A stretch of 60,673 nt of DNA, from NCBI GenBank assembly GCA_050742535.1, contig JBOGIQ010000005.1, positions 1 through 60,673 on the forward strand, read 5' to 3'. This DNA is from Gp6-AA40 sp050742535 (GTDB taxonomy: Bacteria; Acidobacteriota; Vicinamibacteria; Vicinamibacterales; UBA2999). Of the stretch, positions 53,134 to 60,673 are shown piece by piece. Position 1 is the first letter of the stretch; every line of letters begins with the position of its first letter. The notes beneath the pieces are model-generated. The model had not been told where the DNA came from and did no database searches. It was given only the letters and a program-made list of their open reading frames with translations. A program made the position numbers and the translations under genes.

Positions 53134-53462
53134 GCTTCGCACCCTTTCGCTGGCAAGCTATTGACCGCCGACCACTGAAGCGCCGGTACCGGAAGCGCGG
53201 TCACGTCCGTCGACCCGGAGAGCGCCCGCATTTGCGCCGTTTGTCCGGCGACCGACCAGGTATGCGGACGCAACGGCAAGGGGAAAGGCACGGTTTCCAT
53301 CGGCTCGCTGGCGGCAATTGTGAGCGTGGTGCTCGAGGGTGGCGGATTCGTTGGAGTCGGGTCTGGGGACGGCGCGACGGGAGTGCTGCCGCACCCAATC
53401 AGGATGGGCAAAACGCCGGCAATAGTGAGGCGCGCGACATGGTCACGCCGCGGCGTTGGCAT
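53124..53462 (-). CDS. Hypothetical lipoprotein
   Basis: 112 aa from ATG 53462 (MPTPRRDHVARLTIAG). Hydrophobic leader VARLTIAGVLPILIGC with a lipobox-like ILIGC, so cysteine 25 is the likely lipidated residue. A proline/threonine-rich linker follows (VAPSPDPTPTNPPPSS), then a short strand-rich part with PLRPHTWSVAGQTAQMRALSG. The protein is short and ends abruptly at KGCEAWS, overlapping the hydrolase start, so a truncated surface protein is possible. The family is not recognised. Confidence 0.5.
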   Translation of the reverse strand: MPTPRRDHVARLTIAGVLPILIGCGSTPVAPSPDPTPTNPPPSSTTLTIAASEPMETVPFPLPLRPHTWSVAGQTAQMRALSGSTDVTALPVPALQWSAVNSLPAKGCEAWS

Positions 53463-53493
53463 AGGTCGCCACACGGGTTGATCGGATATTCGT

Positions 53494-54255
53494 TCAGTCC
53501 GGAGTGTAACTCTGGTGCAGGTGCACGGGCTCCGACTTCTTCCGCACGCGGAGGTTAATCATCTCGACGAAGATCGAGAAGCCCATCGCGAAGTAGATGT
53601 AGCCCTTCGGGATGTGCTGGTCGAGGCCCTCGCCGATCAGCGATACGCCGATCAGCAGAAGGAAGCTCAGCGCCAGCATCTTCACCGTCGGATGTCGCTC
53701 GACGAACTCGCTGATCGGCCCGGCCGAGACCAGCATCACCCCAACTGCAACGATGACCGCCAGAATCATGACCGACACGTCTTCCACCATGCCGACGGCC
53801 GTGATGACCGAGTCGAGCGAGAAGACGATGTCGAGCAGGAGGATCTGGAGAATGACGGCGCCGAACGACGCCGCCACCTTCGCGCTCGCGCCGCCCTCCG
53901 CTCCTTCGAGCTTGTCGTGAATCTCGTGCGTGCTCTTGGCAATCAGGAACAGGCCGCCGAGGATCAGAATCAGATCGCGGCCCGAGATTTCCTTCCCAAT
54001 CGTGAACAGGGGCTCGGTCAAGCCCATCACCCACGTAATCGACAAGAGCAGCGCGATGCGGATGAACATCGCCAGCGACAGCCCGACTTTCCGCGCGCGC
54101 TCCCGATCCTGCACGCGCAGCTTCCCGGCCAGGATCGAAATGAAGACGATGTTGTCGATCCCGAGAACGATTTCGAGAACAGTCAGCGTGCCGAGCGCGA
54201 TCCAGCCTTCGGGGCTGGAGACCCAGTCGAACGAGTGCGACAGAGAATCGAGCAC
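53494..54255 (-). CDS. TerC family membrane protein
   Basis: 253 aa with seven to eight membrane helices. Hallmarks are LEIVLGIDNIVFISILAGKL in the first helix (E, D, N metal-binding pattern), SGRDLILILGGLFLIAKSTHEIHDKLEG and DIVFSLDSVITAVGMVED, the second inverted-repeat copy of the D-S motif. GYIYFAMGFSIFVEMINLRVRKK is the last helix. TerC proteins are inner-membrane transporters tied to tellurite resistance and, in better studied cases, manganese export or metalation of exported enzymes. It is 10 nt from the upstream unknown gene, so likely co-transcribed. Confidence 0.93.
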   Translation of the reverse strand: MLDSLSHSFDWVSSPEGWIALGTLTVLEIVLGIDNIVFISILAGKLRVQDRERARKVGLSLAMFIRIALLLSITWVMGLTEPLFTIGKEISGRDLILILGGLFLIAKSTHEIHDKLEGAEGGASAKVAASFGAVILQILLLDIVFSLDSVITAVGMVEDVSVMILAVIVAVGVMLVSAGPISEFVERHPTVKMLALSFLLLIGVSLIGEGLDQHIPKGYIYFAMGFSIFVEMINLRVRKKSEPVHLHQSYTPD

Positions 54256-54265
54256 GGGTACTGTG

Positions 54266-54781
54266 TCAGGCGACGGCGCGGCTCTCGGGAACCTTCTCGA
54301 GACCGCCCCACGTGTCGGGGTCCTGCCACATCAGCGTGGTCAGGTAGAGCGCGACGTCCTCGGCCGGATACGCGGCGCCAAGCGTTTTCGCAGCGTGCTC
54401 GAGGCGCTCCGCCGAAGGCGCCTCCATCTCCTCGTCGTTGATCAGGCCCTCCTCGTGCGCGATGCCGAGTGCATCGAGAAACGCCGCCATCATCGGACGC
54501 TGGTGCGCGAGGTGGTAGGTCACGAGCAGCCGCGCCGCCACGAGCTCGGATACGCCGCCGATCGCGACGAGATGCTTCGCCTTCTTTTCCACCGGCAGCG
54601 AGACGACGCTCTTCGGGCGGAACTTGATTCGCTGCGCGATCGCGACGATCGCTTCGCCGTGCTCGACCGACGCGTTCCCGTCGCTCCAGAACGCTTCGGC
54701 CGCCTGCAGCTTGCGCTCCGGCGAGAGCTGTTTCCACAGTTGTGAGGGTCGGGGAATTCCCTGGAGGTCGTTGTCCGTCAT
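54266..54781 (-). CDS. Conserved protein of unknown function
   Basis: 171 aa, soluble and largely helical. Segments are SQLWKQLSPERKLQAAEAFW, AIVAIAQRIKFRPKSVVSLPVEKKAKHLV, ARLLVTYHLAHQRPMMAAFLDALGIAHEEGLI and AAKTLGAAYPAEDVALYLTTLMWQDPDTW. The central block, in which a helix pair is followed by R-P-M-M-x-x-F-L-D-x-L-G-I-x-H-x-x-G, looks well conserved but I do not know its name. It starts 33 bp from the divergent ferredoxin gene and precedes terC. Confidence 0.7.
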   Translation of the reverse strand: MTDNDLQGIPRPSQLWKQLSPERKLQAAEAFWSDGNASVEHGEAIVAIAQRIKFRPKSVVSLPVEKKAKHLVAIGGVSELVAARLLVTYHLAHQRPMMAAFLDALGIAHEEGLINDEEMEAPSAERLEHAAKTLGAAYPAEDVALYLTTLMWQDPDTWGGLEKVPESRAVA

Positions 54782-54813
54782 TGGGTGTCGCGGCGCTAAG
54801 TTACCATACCGAC

Positions 54814-55170
54814 ATGCCGACGCTGACCGTTGAGGGGTTCCCCAGTGTGGAAGTGCCGTCCGATAAACGACTCGTGCTTGCCGTCGAACAGGATGCCGGC
54901 GTGGATATCCTGCACGCCTGTGGCGGCAACGCCCGCTGCACCACGTGCCGCGTGGTGTTCGTGAGCGGCGAACCGACGCGAATGACCCAGGCCGAAAAGA
55001 TGAAGCTCGAGGAGAAAGGTCTCCAGGGTGTGCGGCTCTCGTGTCAGATCGTGTGCGACCACGACATGACGCTGCGCGCCATCAGCCGCCTCGAAGGCAG
55101 CGGCCGGCCGGATCCCGGGAAGACTCCGGAATCCACGATCCAGCCGCCACCCGAGTGGATCGAGAGCTAG
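54814..55170 (+). CDS. 2Fe-2S ferredoxin
   Basis: 118 aa from ATG 54814 (MPTLTVEGFPSVEV). Plant-type [2Fe-2S] fold with ligands C36, C42, C45 (ACGGNARCTTC) and C77 (RLSCQIV). The N-terminal region has the usual KRLVLAVEQDAGVDILHAC, where E/D acids lie before the cluster loop. It is slightly longer than usual, with a proline-rich tail (GRPDPGKTPESTIQPPPEW). It transfers single electrons in the cytoplasm; the partner is not evident. Its TAG stop shares CTAG with the stop of the convergent 82-aa gene. Confidence 0.92.
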   Translation: MPTLTVEGFPSVEVPSDKRLVLAVEQDAGVDILHACGGNARCTTCRVVFVSGEPTRMTQAEKMKLEEKGLQGVRLSCQIVCDHDMTLRAISRLEGSGRPDPGKTPESTIQPPPEWIES

Positions 55171-55415
55171 CTGCCGCGCTTGATGTCCGTTCCTGATCCC
55201 CCGTAGCCCATATCGATCCCGGTCGCGCCGTCGTGCTCGGTGTTGAGGTCGCCGAGGCCGGTCGAACGGTGGTCGATGCCGTCCTCGCCGAGCGCACGGA
55301 TGCGCCGCTTGCGGCTGGCGTGATCGCCATGGGGCAGGTGATCTTCGGGGTTCTGAGCGACCGGCTCATCCGCGATGCCGAGCGGATCCTGCAGATCGCC
55401 CTTCTGGCGTTTCAT
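55167..55415 (-). CDS. Small hydrophilic protein of unknown function
   Basis: 82 aa from ATG 55415, chosen because GGGAGGA lies four to five bases upstream. Very polar composition: KRQKGDLQDPLGIADE, NPEDHLPHGDHASRKRR, DGIDHRSTGLGDLNTEHD and a glycine-rich end. No hydrophobic core is apparent, so it is probably disordered or a small stress-type protein. The stop overlaps the ferredoxin stop in CTAG (55167-55170). The strong ribosome site is the main evidence that it is real. Confidence 0.55.
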   Translation of the reverse strand: MKRQKGDLQDPLGIADEPVAQNPEDHLPHGDHASRKRRIRALGEDGIDHRSTGLGDLNTEHDGATGIDMGYGGSGTDIKRGS

Positions 55416-55498
55416 ATGGTCCTCCCTCAGTTCGTGAGGCAAGGAAAATGCCACGGAAGAGAAAGGCCGACGCAAAACGCCTGAACGCGAAACGGGAA

Positions 55499-55520
55499 AG
55501 GCCGACCTTCAAGTCGGCCT
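55499..55520. repeat. REP-like hairpin at the typA 3' end
   Basis: AGGCCGAC-CTTCAA-GTCGGCCT, 8-bp arms with a TTCA-type loop. On the minus strand the typA TGA stop (55509) falls in the loop, so the element forms the end of the coding sequence. Confidence 0.8.
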
Positions 55521-57350
55521 TTCAGGCTTGGGGCGCTGATTCGCCGCCAGAATCCGTTTCCTCAGGCGGATGTTCTTCGGCGTGATTTCGACGAGCTCAT
55601 CGTCATTGATGAACTCGATTGCCTGCTCCAGGCTCAGCTTGCGCGGCGGAATGAGGCGAATGGCCTCATCGGCCGTCGAGGCGCGCATGTTGGTCTGTTT
55701 CTTTTCCTTCGTAACGTTCACGTCCATGTCGCTGGGCCGCGCGTTCTCGCCGATGATCATCCCTTCGTAGACGGTCACGCCGGGATCGACGAAGATCTCG
55801 CCGCGTTCCTGCAGGTTGTAGATCGCATACGCCGTCGCGACGCCAATGCGGTCGGCGACCAGCGCGCCGGTCGAACGGGCCCCAATCGCCCCATGCCACG
55901 GCTCCCATCCCGCGAACAGATGGTTCATGATGCCGGTGCCCTTGGTGTCGGTCAGGAACTGCGAGCGGAATCCAATGAGCCCGCGTGTGGGAATCCGGAA
56001 CTCGAGCCGCACGCGTCCGCTGCCGTGGTTCACCATCTTCGTGAGGACGCCGCGCCGGGTTCCGGCCTGCGCAATCACCACGCCCTGGAAGTCCTCCGGC
56101 ACGTCGATGACCAGCTCCTCGACCGGCTCCATCTTCACGCCGTCAACGTCCCTGGTCACGATCTCCGGCCGCGACACCTGCACTTCGAACCCTTCCCGGC
56201 GCATCATCTCGATCAGAATCGACAGCTGGAGCTCGCCGCGGCCGATGACCTTCATCTGTTCCGGGCTGTCGGTGTCTTCAACGCGTACCGAGACGTTGCC
56301 GAGGAGTTCGCGATCGAGCCGCTCGCGCAGGTTGCGCGACGTCACGTACTGACCGTCCTTGCCGGACATCGGCGAGGTATTGACGCCGAAGATCATCGAC
56401 ACCGTCGGCTCGTCAACGGCGATCGGCGGCATGGCCACCAGATGTTCCGGGTCGGAGATGGTTTCGCCGATGGTGATGTCTTCGATTCCGGCGAGACAGA
56501 CGATGTCGCCTGCGGCGGCGGATTCGATTTCCACGCGCTTGAGGCCGTCGAAGGCAAACAGCCTGGTGACGCGCGTCTGCTGCGGTGCGGCGTTCAGCTT
56601 CATGACAGCCACGTCGTCATTCAGACGGACGGTTCCGTTGAAGATGCGGCCAATGGCAATGCGTCCGAGGTAATCGCTGGCATCGAGATTCGCGACGAGC
56701 ATCTGCAGCGGCGCACCCGGGTCGCCTTTCGGCGGCGGCACATGCTCGACGATCGCGTCGAAGAGCGGACGCAGATCTTCTCCGCGCGTGCCCGATTCGG
56801 TACTGGCGTAGCCATCGCGCGCGTTCGTGTACAGCACGGGGAACTCGATCTGATCCTCGGTCGCATCGAGATCGATGAAGAGATCGTAGACCTCGTTGAG
56901 CACCTCTTTCGCGCGCGCGTCGGGCCGGTCGATCTTGTTCAGGACAACAATCGGCGGCAGTCCCCGCTCGAGCGCTTTGCGGAGCACGAAGCGGGTCTGT
57001 GGCAGCGGCCCTTCCGAGGCGTCCACCAGCAGCATCACGCCGTCAACCATCGACAGCGTGCGCTCGACCTCGCCGCCAAAGTCGGCGTGTCCCGGTGTGT
57101 CGACGATGTTGATCAGGAGGTCGTGGTAATGGACGGCGGTGTTCTTGGCCAGGATGGTGATGCCGCGCTCGCGCTCGAGGTCGGTGTTGTCCATGACGCG
57201 CTCGGCGACCTGCTGGTTCGCGCGGAACGCCCCGCTCTGCCGCAGCAGCGCGTCGACCAGCGTCGTCTTGCCGTGGTCGACGTGCGCGACGATCGCCACA
57301 TTGCGACGGAGCGGGTTGGCGATCTGCTGCGACTTCCGGTGTGGAGACAT
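55509..57350 (-). CDS. typA: Translational GTPase TypA/BipA
   Basis: 613 aa GTPase that binds the 70S ribosome and affects 50S assembly and stress growth. G motifs are AHVDHGKTTLVDALL (G1), RGITI (G2), DTPGHADFGGEV (G3), LNKIDRPDAR (G4) and LYTNARDGYAS (G5 region). Domain II follows, and the C-terminal BipA domain with RGLIGFRSQFLTDTKGTGIMNHLF. The length is normal. The tail RPKPERPT runs into a REP-like hairpin that supplies the stop. The gene is divergent from the YD-like pseudogene, with 28 bp between starts. Confidence 0.96.
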   Translation of the reverse strand: MSPHRKSQQIANPLRRNVAIVAHVDHGKTTLVDALLRQSGAFRANQQVAERVMDNTDLERERGITILAKNTAVHYHDLLINIVDTPGHADFGGEVERTLSMVDGVMLLVDASEGPLPQTRFVLRKALERGLPPIVVLNKIDRPDARAKEVLNEVYDLFIDLDATEDQIEFPVLYTNARDGYASTESGTRGEDLRPLFDAIVEHVPPPKGDPGAPLQMLVANLDASDYLGRIAIGRIFNGTVRLNDDVAVMKLNAAPQQTRVTRLFAFDGLKRVEIESAAAGDIVCLAGIEDITIGETISDPEHLVAMPPIAVDEPTVSMIFGVNTSPMSGKDGQYVTSRNLRERLDRELLGNVSVRVEDTDSPEQMKVIGRGELQLSILIEMMRREGFEVQVSRPEIVTRDVDGVKMEPVEELVIDVPEDFQGVVIAQAGTRRGVLTKMVNHGSGRVRLEFRIPTRGLIGFRSQFLTDTKGTGIMNHLFAGWEPWHGAIGARSTGALVADRIGVATAYAIYNLQERGEIFVDPGVTVYEGMIIGENARPSDMDVNVTKEKKQTNMRASTADEAIRLIPPRKLSLEQAIEFINDDELVEITPKNIRLRKRILAANQRPKPERPT

Positions 57351-57378
57351 CCTCCCAGTATCGCATACGCTCTTGTGT

Positions 57379-58006
57379 ATGACTGACCGTGAGCGTCATC
57401 ACCTGCACGGACCAGTGAGCACCCTCTGTCTCGAATGGGCGTCGATCAATCCGGAAACGAACGACTGGGAACCGGCGAAGCAGGGGCCGACATTCACCTT
57501 CGATCGCGATGGACGCCAGGAAGGACGCGTCAGAGACAAGGAAGCGACCATCACGACGTTCGATGCGCAGGGCCTTCGAACGACCGTGAGTCCGCTCGGA
57601 CCTCGAATTCCGCGTCAGCGAGGCCTGGAATATGGCATCTGCATGGACGCGAACGTGAAATGTGACGTTCTGGCCCGCTACGACCGGAACGATCGGCCCG
57701 TTGAAGTCGTGTATCGCAATTCTGAACAGAAGCCTCTGCACCGCACCCTGCTCGAGTACGACGAACGGAACCGGCTCGTCCGCGAGAGAGTGCTATATGG
57801 CGAAGCCTTTGACGGCACCTGGTGCTCGGCCGAGGAGTCATCAGGGCCGGTCGTGCCGTCACCAGAACACATCGAACAACGAATACCGGTATGACGACCG
57901 TGGAAACTGGACTGAGACATTAGCGTTCGCTCGCGTTGCGCCGGATCGCGAGTTCCGCCAATCGAACATCGAGCGGCGCACAATCACGTATTACGACGCC
58001 CAGTAG
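57379..58006 (+). pseudogene. YD/RHS-like protein gene with a frameshift
   Basis: ATG 57379 opens an intact frame of 171 codons (MTDRERHHLHGPVSTLCLEW, TFDRDGRQEGRVRDKEATITTFD, VLARYDRNDRPVEVVYRNSEQ, LLEYDERNRLVRERVLYG) with YD-type repeats. It ends at TGA 57894 after EHIEQRIPV. In the +1 frame the protein clearly continues as NEYRYDDRGNWTETLAFA and ERRTITYYDAQ up to 58006, a typical YD end. So one base has been gained or lost near 57870-57885, either in the genome or through a sequencing error. YD-repeat proteins form beta shells in toxins and surface proteins; this small one has no signal peptide. Confidence 0.65.
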
Positions 58007-58045
58007 CGCTCACGGGGAGCCGTCGAGGCCCGACGGAGGAAACGG

Positions 58046-58185
58046 GTTCACACGGAGGCGCGGAGCCACGGAGACGCACGGAGTTTTTTCAACCACGAAG
58101 GACACGAAGACCACGAGGGGATCCGGCCGTTCGTGCCTCCGTCTCTCGGTGTGAATCCGTTGCCTCCGCACGCTCCGTTACCTCC
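58046..58185. repeat. Nested inverted CACGGAG and CACGAAG arrays
   Basis: Left arm 58046-58083 has CACGGAG and GCGGAG units of 8-9 bp. 58091-58118 has CACGAAGNN units. Right arm 58135-58185 has CCTCCGT/GCTCCGT units. Outer GTTCACAC (58046) pairs with GTGTGAAT (58149). It lies between the YD-like gene and the methyltransferase, whose last codons it may touch. Confidence 0.8.
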
Positions 58186-58933
58186 AACCGAGTTTGACGG
58201 CGCAGTAGCGGAACCCGGGCGTGTCGGTACCGTGTGCCTGATCGTCCACCACGTCGACAACCGACGCGCCGAGATCGGCGAGCAGCCGCTCGACCTCGCG
58301 GCGCGGCAGCCCGTGGCTCTCCATGCGCGGGAACTCGCGCCACCGGCGCACCGCGCGAATCACGGAAATCGCCCGGTGCGGCAACAGCCGTTTCAGCCCG
58401 TGACCCTCGACCTTCACGGGCAGCGCGTCTCCGGAAGGCAGCTGGAAGACGAGCACGCCACCCGGGGTGAGCACGCGGACGAATTCGGCCAGGTACTCCC
58501 GGACGTAGCGCGGCGGGATGTGCTGCAGCACGAGGAGCGTGTAGACCAGGTCGATCGAGTCCGACGCGATCGACTCCAGCCGATTGGACGTATTGACTCG
58601 GAATTCGAGGTTCGGCGTCCTGGCGTGCAGCCGTTTCGCCACGTCGATCATCGACGCGGCGATGTCCACCCCGATCACCTCGTCGAAGTAATTTGCCAGA
58701 GCGTGTGTGAGCCGCCCCGCACCGCAGCCGAAGTCCAGCGCACGCCGGCGGTTCGTCGCCAGGCCGCGCTGATCCAGGTACCGGATCAGCGCATCGATCT
58801 CGTCGCGCCCCGTCTGCAGGAACTCGTCGATCGACCACCGGTTCCCTTTCTTGTCCGGCGCGGTGAGAATCGCCCAGAGCGGGTCGCTTCGCCCGTACTC
58901 GTTCCAGTGGCGCCGCAGCGCGCGCAAGCGCAT
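58178..58933 (-). CDS. Class I SAM-dependent methyltransferase
   Basis: 251 aa from ATG 58933 (MRLRALRRHWNEYGR). SAM-binding motif I is RALDFGCGAGRLTHALA, motif II is VIGVDIAASMIDVA with the ribose acidic residue, and motif post-III is IDLVYTLLVLQHIPP then LTPGGVLVFQLP. Methyltransferase_11/25 type. Basic residues cluster at the N-terminus (LRALRRHW). The substrate is not evident. It is divergent from the REC/HD-GYP gene by about 118 bp. Confidence 0.85.
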   Translation of the reverse strand: MRLRALRRHWNEYGRSDPLWAILTAPDKKGNRWSIDEFLQTGRDEIDALIRYLDQRGLATNRRRALDFGCGAGRLTHALANYFDEVIGVDIAASMIDVAKRLHARTPNLEFRVNTSNRLESIASDSIDLVYTLLVLQHIPPRYVREYLAEFVRVLTPGGVLVFQLPSGDALPVKVEGHGLKRLLPHRAISVIRAVRRWREFPRMESHGLPRREVERLLADLGASVVDVVDDQAHGTDTPGFRYCAVKLGWR

Positions 58934-59051
58934 GACGCGCAGTTTAACCGGCGGCTGAGTCAGCGCGCAGTCAGCGGCTGAGCACAAATGTGCAGGATCG
59001 CCTCAGCAATACGTGCACTTTCCCTTGCTCATCGACGAATTCTGTTTTTGA

Positions 59052-60161
59052 ATGTCTCAGCGCAGCGCGCCGGAAAAACCCATCAATACAGTGACTACAC
59101 GAACGCTCGCATACAGATCGTCTGTGCTCATCGTCGATGACGAGGTGGCGCTTCGGGACCAGATGTGCGCATGGGCTGCCGCGCTCGGCCATCAGGTCCG
59201 TGACGCGGGAGACGCCACCCGCGCGATCGCGGCACTCGACGAACAGGTCACCGACATCGCCATCTGCGACGTCAGGCTCGGGGGTGGCCGGCGCAATGGC
59301 CTCTGGCTCGCCTCGCAGATTCGCGATCGATTCCCCGACACGGCCGTCATCATGGCCACCGCCGGCCGCGACGTCGAGATCGCCGTCGCCAGCCTGCGCA
59401 ATCAGGTCGTCGACTACCTGCTGAAGCCGTTCGACGAACGACGTCTGAGCGAGGCGCTCGCCCTCGGACGGGACTGGCACAACGCCGCCATCGCCCAGGA
59501 AGGGCTCCACCATGCGTTGCAGGATCGTCTGCGCGCCAGGCGTGCGGCGGTGGCGGCGGCGCTCGCCGAAGCGCAGGACACGCCGCAGCAGGCGCTCGAG
59601 GGGCTGATGGCGATCCTGCAGCTGCACGAGCGCGACGCGCGCGGGCACGCAACGCGCGTGGCACGGCTTGCCGTCGCCATCGGCGACGAAATGGGGTTCA
59701 CAGACGAGGAGCTCGAGGTGCTCGAACAGGGTGGGCTGCTGCACGACATCGGCAAGCTGGACATGCCGGCGTCGATCCTCTCGAAGCCCGGCCCGCTCGA
59801 CGAGAACGAGTGGCGCATCATGCGGACGCACCCGCAGGTCGGCTATGATCTTCTGCGAAGTCAGCCGCGGTTTGCCGATGCCGCGGAGATGGTGCTCGCG
59901 CACCACGAGGCGTACGACGGCACGGGGTATCCGCGGCGGCTGGCCGCGACGGGAATCCCGAAAGCCGCACGCGTGCTCGCGGTGGCAGACGCCTACGATT
60001 CGATGACCCATCCGCATACGCAGCGTCCGGCGATGCCGCCACGTCTCGCCGTCGAGGAAATCGGACGCTGCAGCGGAACGCAGTTCGACCCGCAGTGCGC
60101 GGAAGCGCTGGGCTTCGTGCTCACGCACGCGCTGGAGAGCGAAGCGCATGCCGCTGTTTGA
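59052..60161 (+). CDS. Response regulator with HD-GYP domain
   Basis: 369 aa. Receiver domain, residues about 25-140: acidic pair in LIVDDEV, phosphoacceptor D73 in ICDVRLGG, T in VIMATAG and K in VDYLLKPF. An alpha-helical linker follows, then an HD-GYP domain with HDIGKLDMP, HHEAYDGTGYP (the GYP signature) and VADAYDSMTH. HD-GYP domains hydrolyse cyclic di-GMP, and the motif residues for this are present. No cognate histidine kinase is next to it (orphan). The 3' end overlaps the FmdB gene by 14 nt. Confidence 0.93.
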   Translation: MSQRSAPEKPINTVTTRTLAYRSSVLIVDDEVALRDQMCAWAAALGHQVRDAGDATRAIAALDEQVTDIAICDVRLGGGRRNGLWLASQIRDRFPDTAVIMATAGRDVEIAVASLRNQVVDYLLKPFDERRLSEALALGRDWHNAAIAQEGLHHALQDRLRARRAAVAAALAEAQDTPQQALEGLMAILQLHERDARGHATRVARLAVAIGDEMGFTDEELEVLEQGGLLHDIGKLDMPASILSKPGPLDENEWRIMRTHPQVGYDLLRSQPRFADAAEMVLAHHEAYDGTGYPRRLAATGIPKAARVLAVADAYDSMTHPHTQRPAMPPRLAVEEIGRCSGTQFDPQCAEALGFVLTHALESEAHAAV

Positions 60162-60378
60162 GTACGCCTGCAAGACCTGCGATCACCGGTTTGAATGGCT
60201 GACGCGCGGCGCCGTCGCGCCCGAATGCCCGTCCTGCCACGGATCGGACCTGGAAAAGCGTCAGTCCGTCTTCGCCGCGCGCACGTCCGCCCCGGCCGCC
60301 GGGGCCACGCAGGTCCCGCTCGGCGCGTGCGGATCGTGTGGCGATCCACGCGGCCCGGGATCATGTTCGATGAACTAG
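60148..60378 (+). CDS. FmdB-type zinc ribbon protein
   Basis: 76 aa, start ATG 60148 inside the end of the HD-GYP gene. Zinc ligands are C8, C11, C27 and C30 (YACKTCDHRFEW, ECPSCHGSDLEK), the FmdB/CxxC_CxxC_SSSS pattern. The tail is glycine and serine rich with more cysteines (GACGSCGDP). Such small ribbons may act as regulators or adaptors, but the role is unknown. The TAG stop is the first triplet of the array at 60375-60512. Confidence 0.88.
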   Translation: MPLFEYACKTCDHRFEWLTRGAVAPECPSCHGSDLEKRQSVFAARTSAPAAGATQVPLGACGSCGDPRGPGSCSMN

Positions 60379-60512
60379 GTTGCCTAGGTGACTGGGTAGC
60401 CTAGGTTGCCTGCGTCACTCCGCGAACTCACTCAGGCAACCCAGCCACCCAGGCAACCCAGCCACCCAGGCAACCCAGCCACCCAGGCAACCCAGGCTAC
60501 CCAGCCACCCAT
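60375..60512. repeat. Inverted GGTTGCCTAGG / CAGGCAACCCAGCCACC arrays
   Basis: Left arm 60375-60417 has GTTGCCTAGG-type units. Right arm 60431-60512 has three 17-bp CAGGCAACCCAGCCACC units, one variant and a partial one. The right arm is the complement of the left in composition and partly in sequence. It fills most of the 194-bp gap before the TatT-like gene. Confidence 0.88.
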
Positions 60513-60572
60513 CTTTCCCAATTCAGGGTTTTTCAGCCGTCCTGTCGGCCCCGCCGTTGTAAATTGAGCCCC

Positions 60573-60673
60573 GTGCATCGTCTCGTTCGATTTCTGCTGA
60601 TCGTGGCGGCGGCGGGCGCGCCGGGGTGCTCGCTGAAACAGATGGCGGTCAACACGGTCGCAGACACGTTGTC
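60573..60673 (+). CDS. TatT-like lipoprotein, start only (partial)
   Basis: From GTG 60573 the visible 33 codons read VHRLVRFLLIVAAAGAPGCS, then LKQMAVNTVADTL. The leader is a lipoprotein signal with the cysteine in APGCS. The words S-L-K-Q-M-A-V-N-T-V-A-D match the start of TatT proteins, lipoproteins linked to TRAP transporters. The window ends before any further domain can be seen, so the identification is tentative. Confidence 0.5.
   Translation, partial: MHRLVRFLLIVAAAGAPGCSLKQMAVNTVADTL

Noticed and set aside
60431..60512. CRISPR-like array of 17-bp repeats
   Set aside because: Units are contiguous with no spacers, and no cas genes are present. The same reasoning excludes 50495-50626 and 51810-51880.

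Overview
The window is about 60.7 kb of high-GC bacterial chromosome. It looks like an acidobacterium, most likely of the class Vicinamibacteria. This rests on family content, not on a database search: a TIGR03435-type secreted protein, a PadR regulator paired with an ADOP-type MacB/FtsX permease, a CBM9/DUF5916 outer-membrane protein, many secreted beta-propellers, a type III glutamine synthetase, and intergenic DNA full of short palindromic and low-complexity repeats. I see no rRNA, tRNA, CRISPR array, prophage, integrase or insertion-sequence transposase.

Layout. 1-2461 (+): end of a TonB-dependent receptor, a small membrane protein, a TiaS-like protein and a PepSY-like secreted protein, tightly packed. 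2473-8346 (-): thioesterase, threonine synthase, oligoendopeptidase F and a DUF5916 protein, all joined by 4-nt ATGA overlaps. 8451-11302 (+): arginine decarboxylase speA and an APH-family kinase. 11282-15643 (-): a secreted beta-propeller, a truncated copy of it, and a 953-aa HEAT/DUF349 protein. 15841-16370: a decayed DUF763 gene. 16446-20380: divergent type III (-) and type I (+) glutamine synthetases, then a GNAT enzyme. 21049-29519 (-): TIGR03435 protein, quinone oxidoreductase, DUF885-type peptidase, SDR threonine dehydrogenase, DUF6526, GYF-AIM24, a TerB-like protein and an ABC exporter. apaG (+) follows. 30115-33078 (-): STAS protein, FHA-GAF-PP2C phosphatase, SnoaL-like protein and a conserved unknown. 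33169-36225 (-): ADOP permease and its PadR regulator. 36325-39892 (-): UbiD-like decarboxylase and ettA. mmcQ/yjbR-like (+). 40420-44537 (-): three secreted proteins (propeller, metal-binding protein, cytochrome/monooxygenase-like). 44636-47464 (-) M16 peptidase, divergent from dut and dinB (+). 49180-51773 (-): small conserved protein, double-cyclophilin and rsgA. 51940-54781 (-): uncertain ORF, alpha/beta hydrolase, lipoprotein, TerC and an unknown. Then a 2Fe-2S ferredoxin (+), a small hydrophilic protein (-), typA (-), a frameshifted YD-like gene (+), a methyltransferase (-), a REC/HD-GYP regulator (+), a FmdB zinc ribbon (+), and the start of a TatT-like lipoprotein (+).

The least ordinary content is the repeat landscape. 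(a) Palindromic REP-like hairpins with a TGAA/TTCA loop and arms that change in a compensated way occur at more than ten sites. Several lie inside coding sequence: two in threonine synthase, four in frame in the cyclophilin gene, one in a signal peptide. One loop TGA serves as a stop codon. (b) A second class consists of arrays of 7-9 bp units. In most cases a left array is followed, after a short spacer, by a right array of the reverse complement, and the unit differs from locus to locus. These arrays typically begin at the stop codon of one gene and run to, or into, the start of the next. Two genes (DUF763, beta-propeller copy) are clearly decayed, and the beta-propeller breakpoint coincides with one such array.
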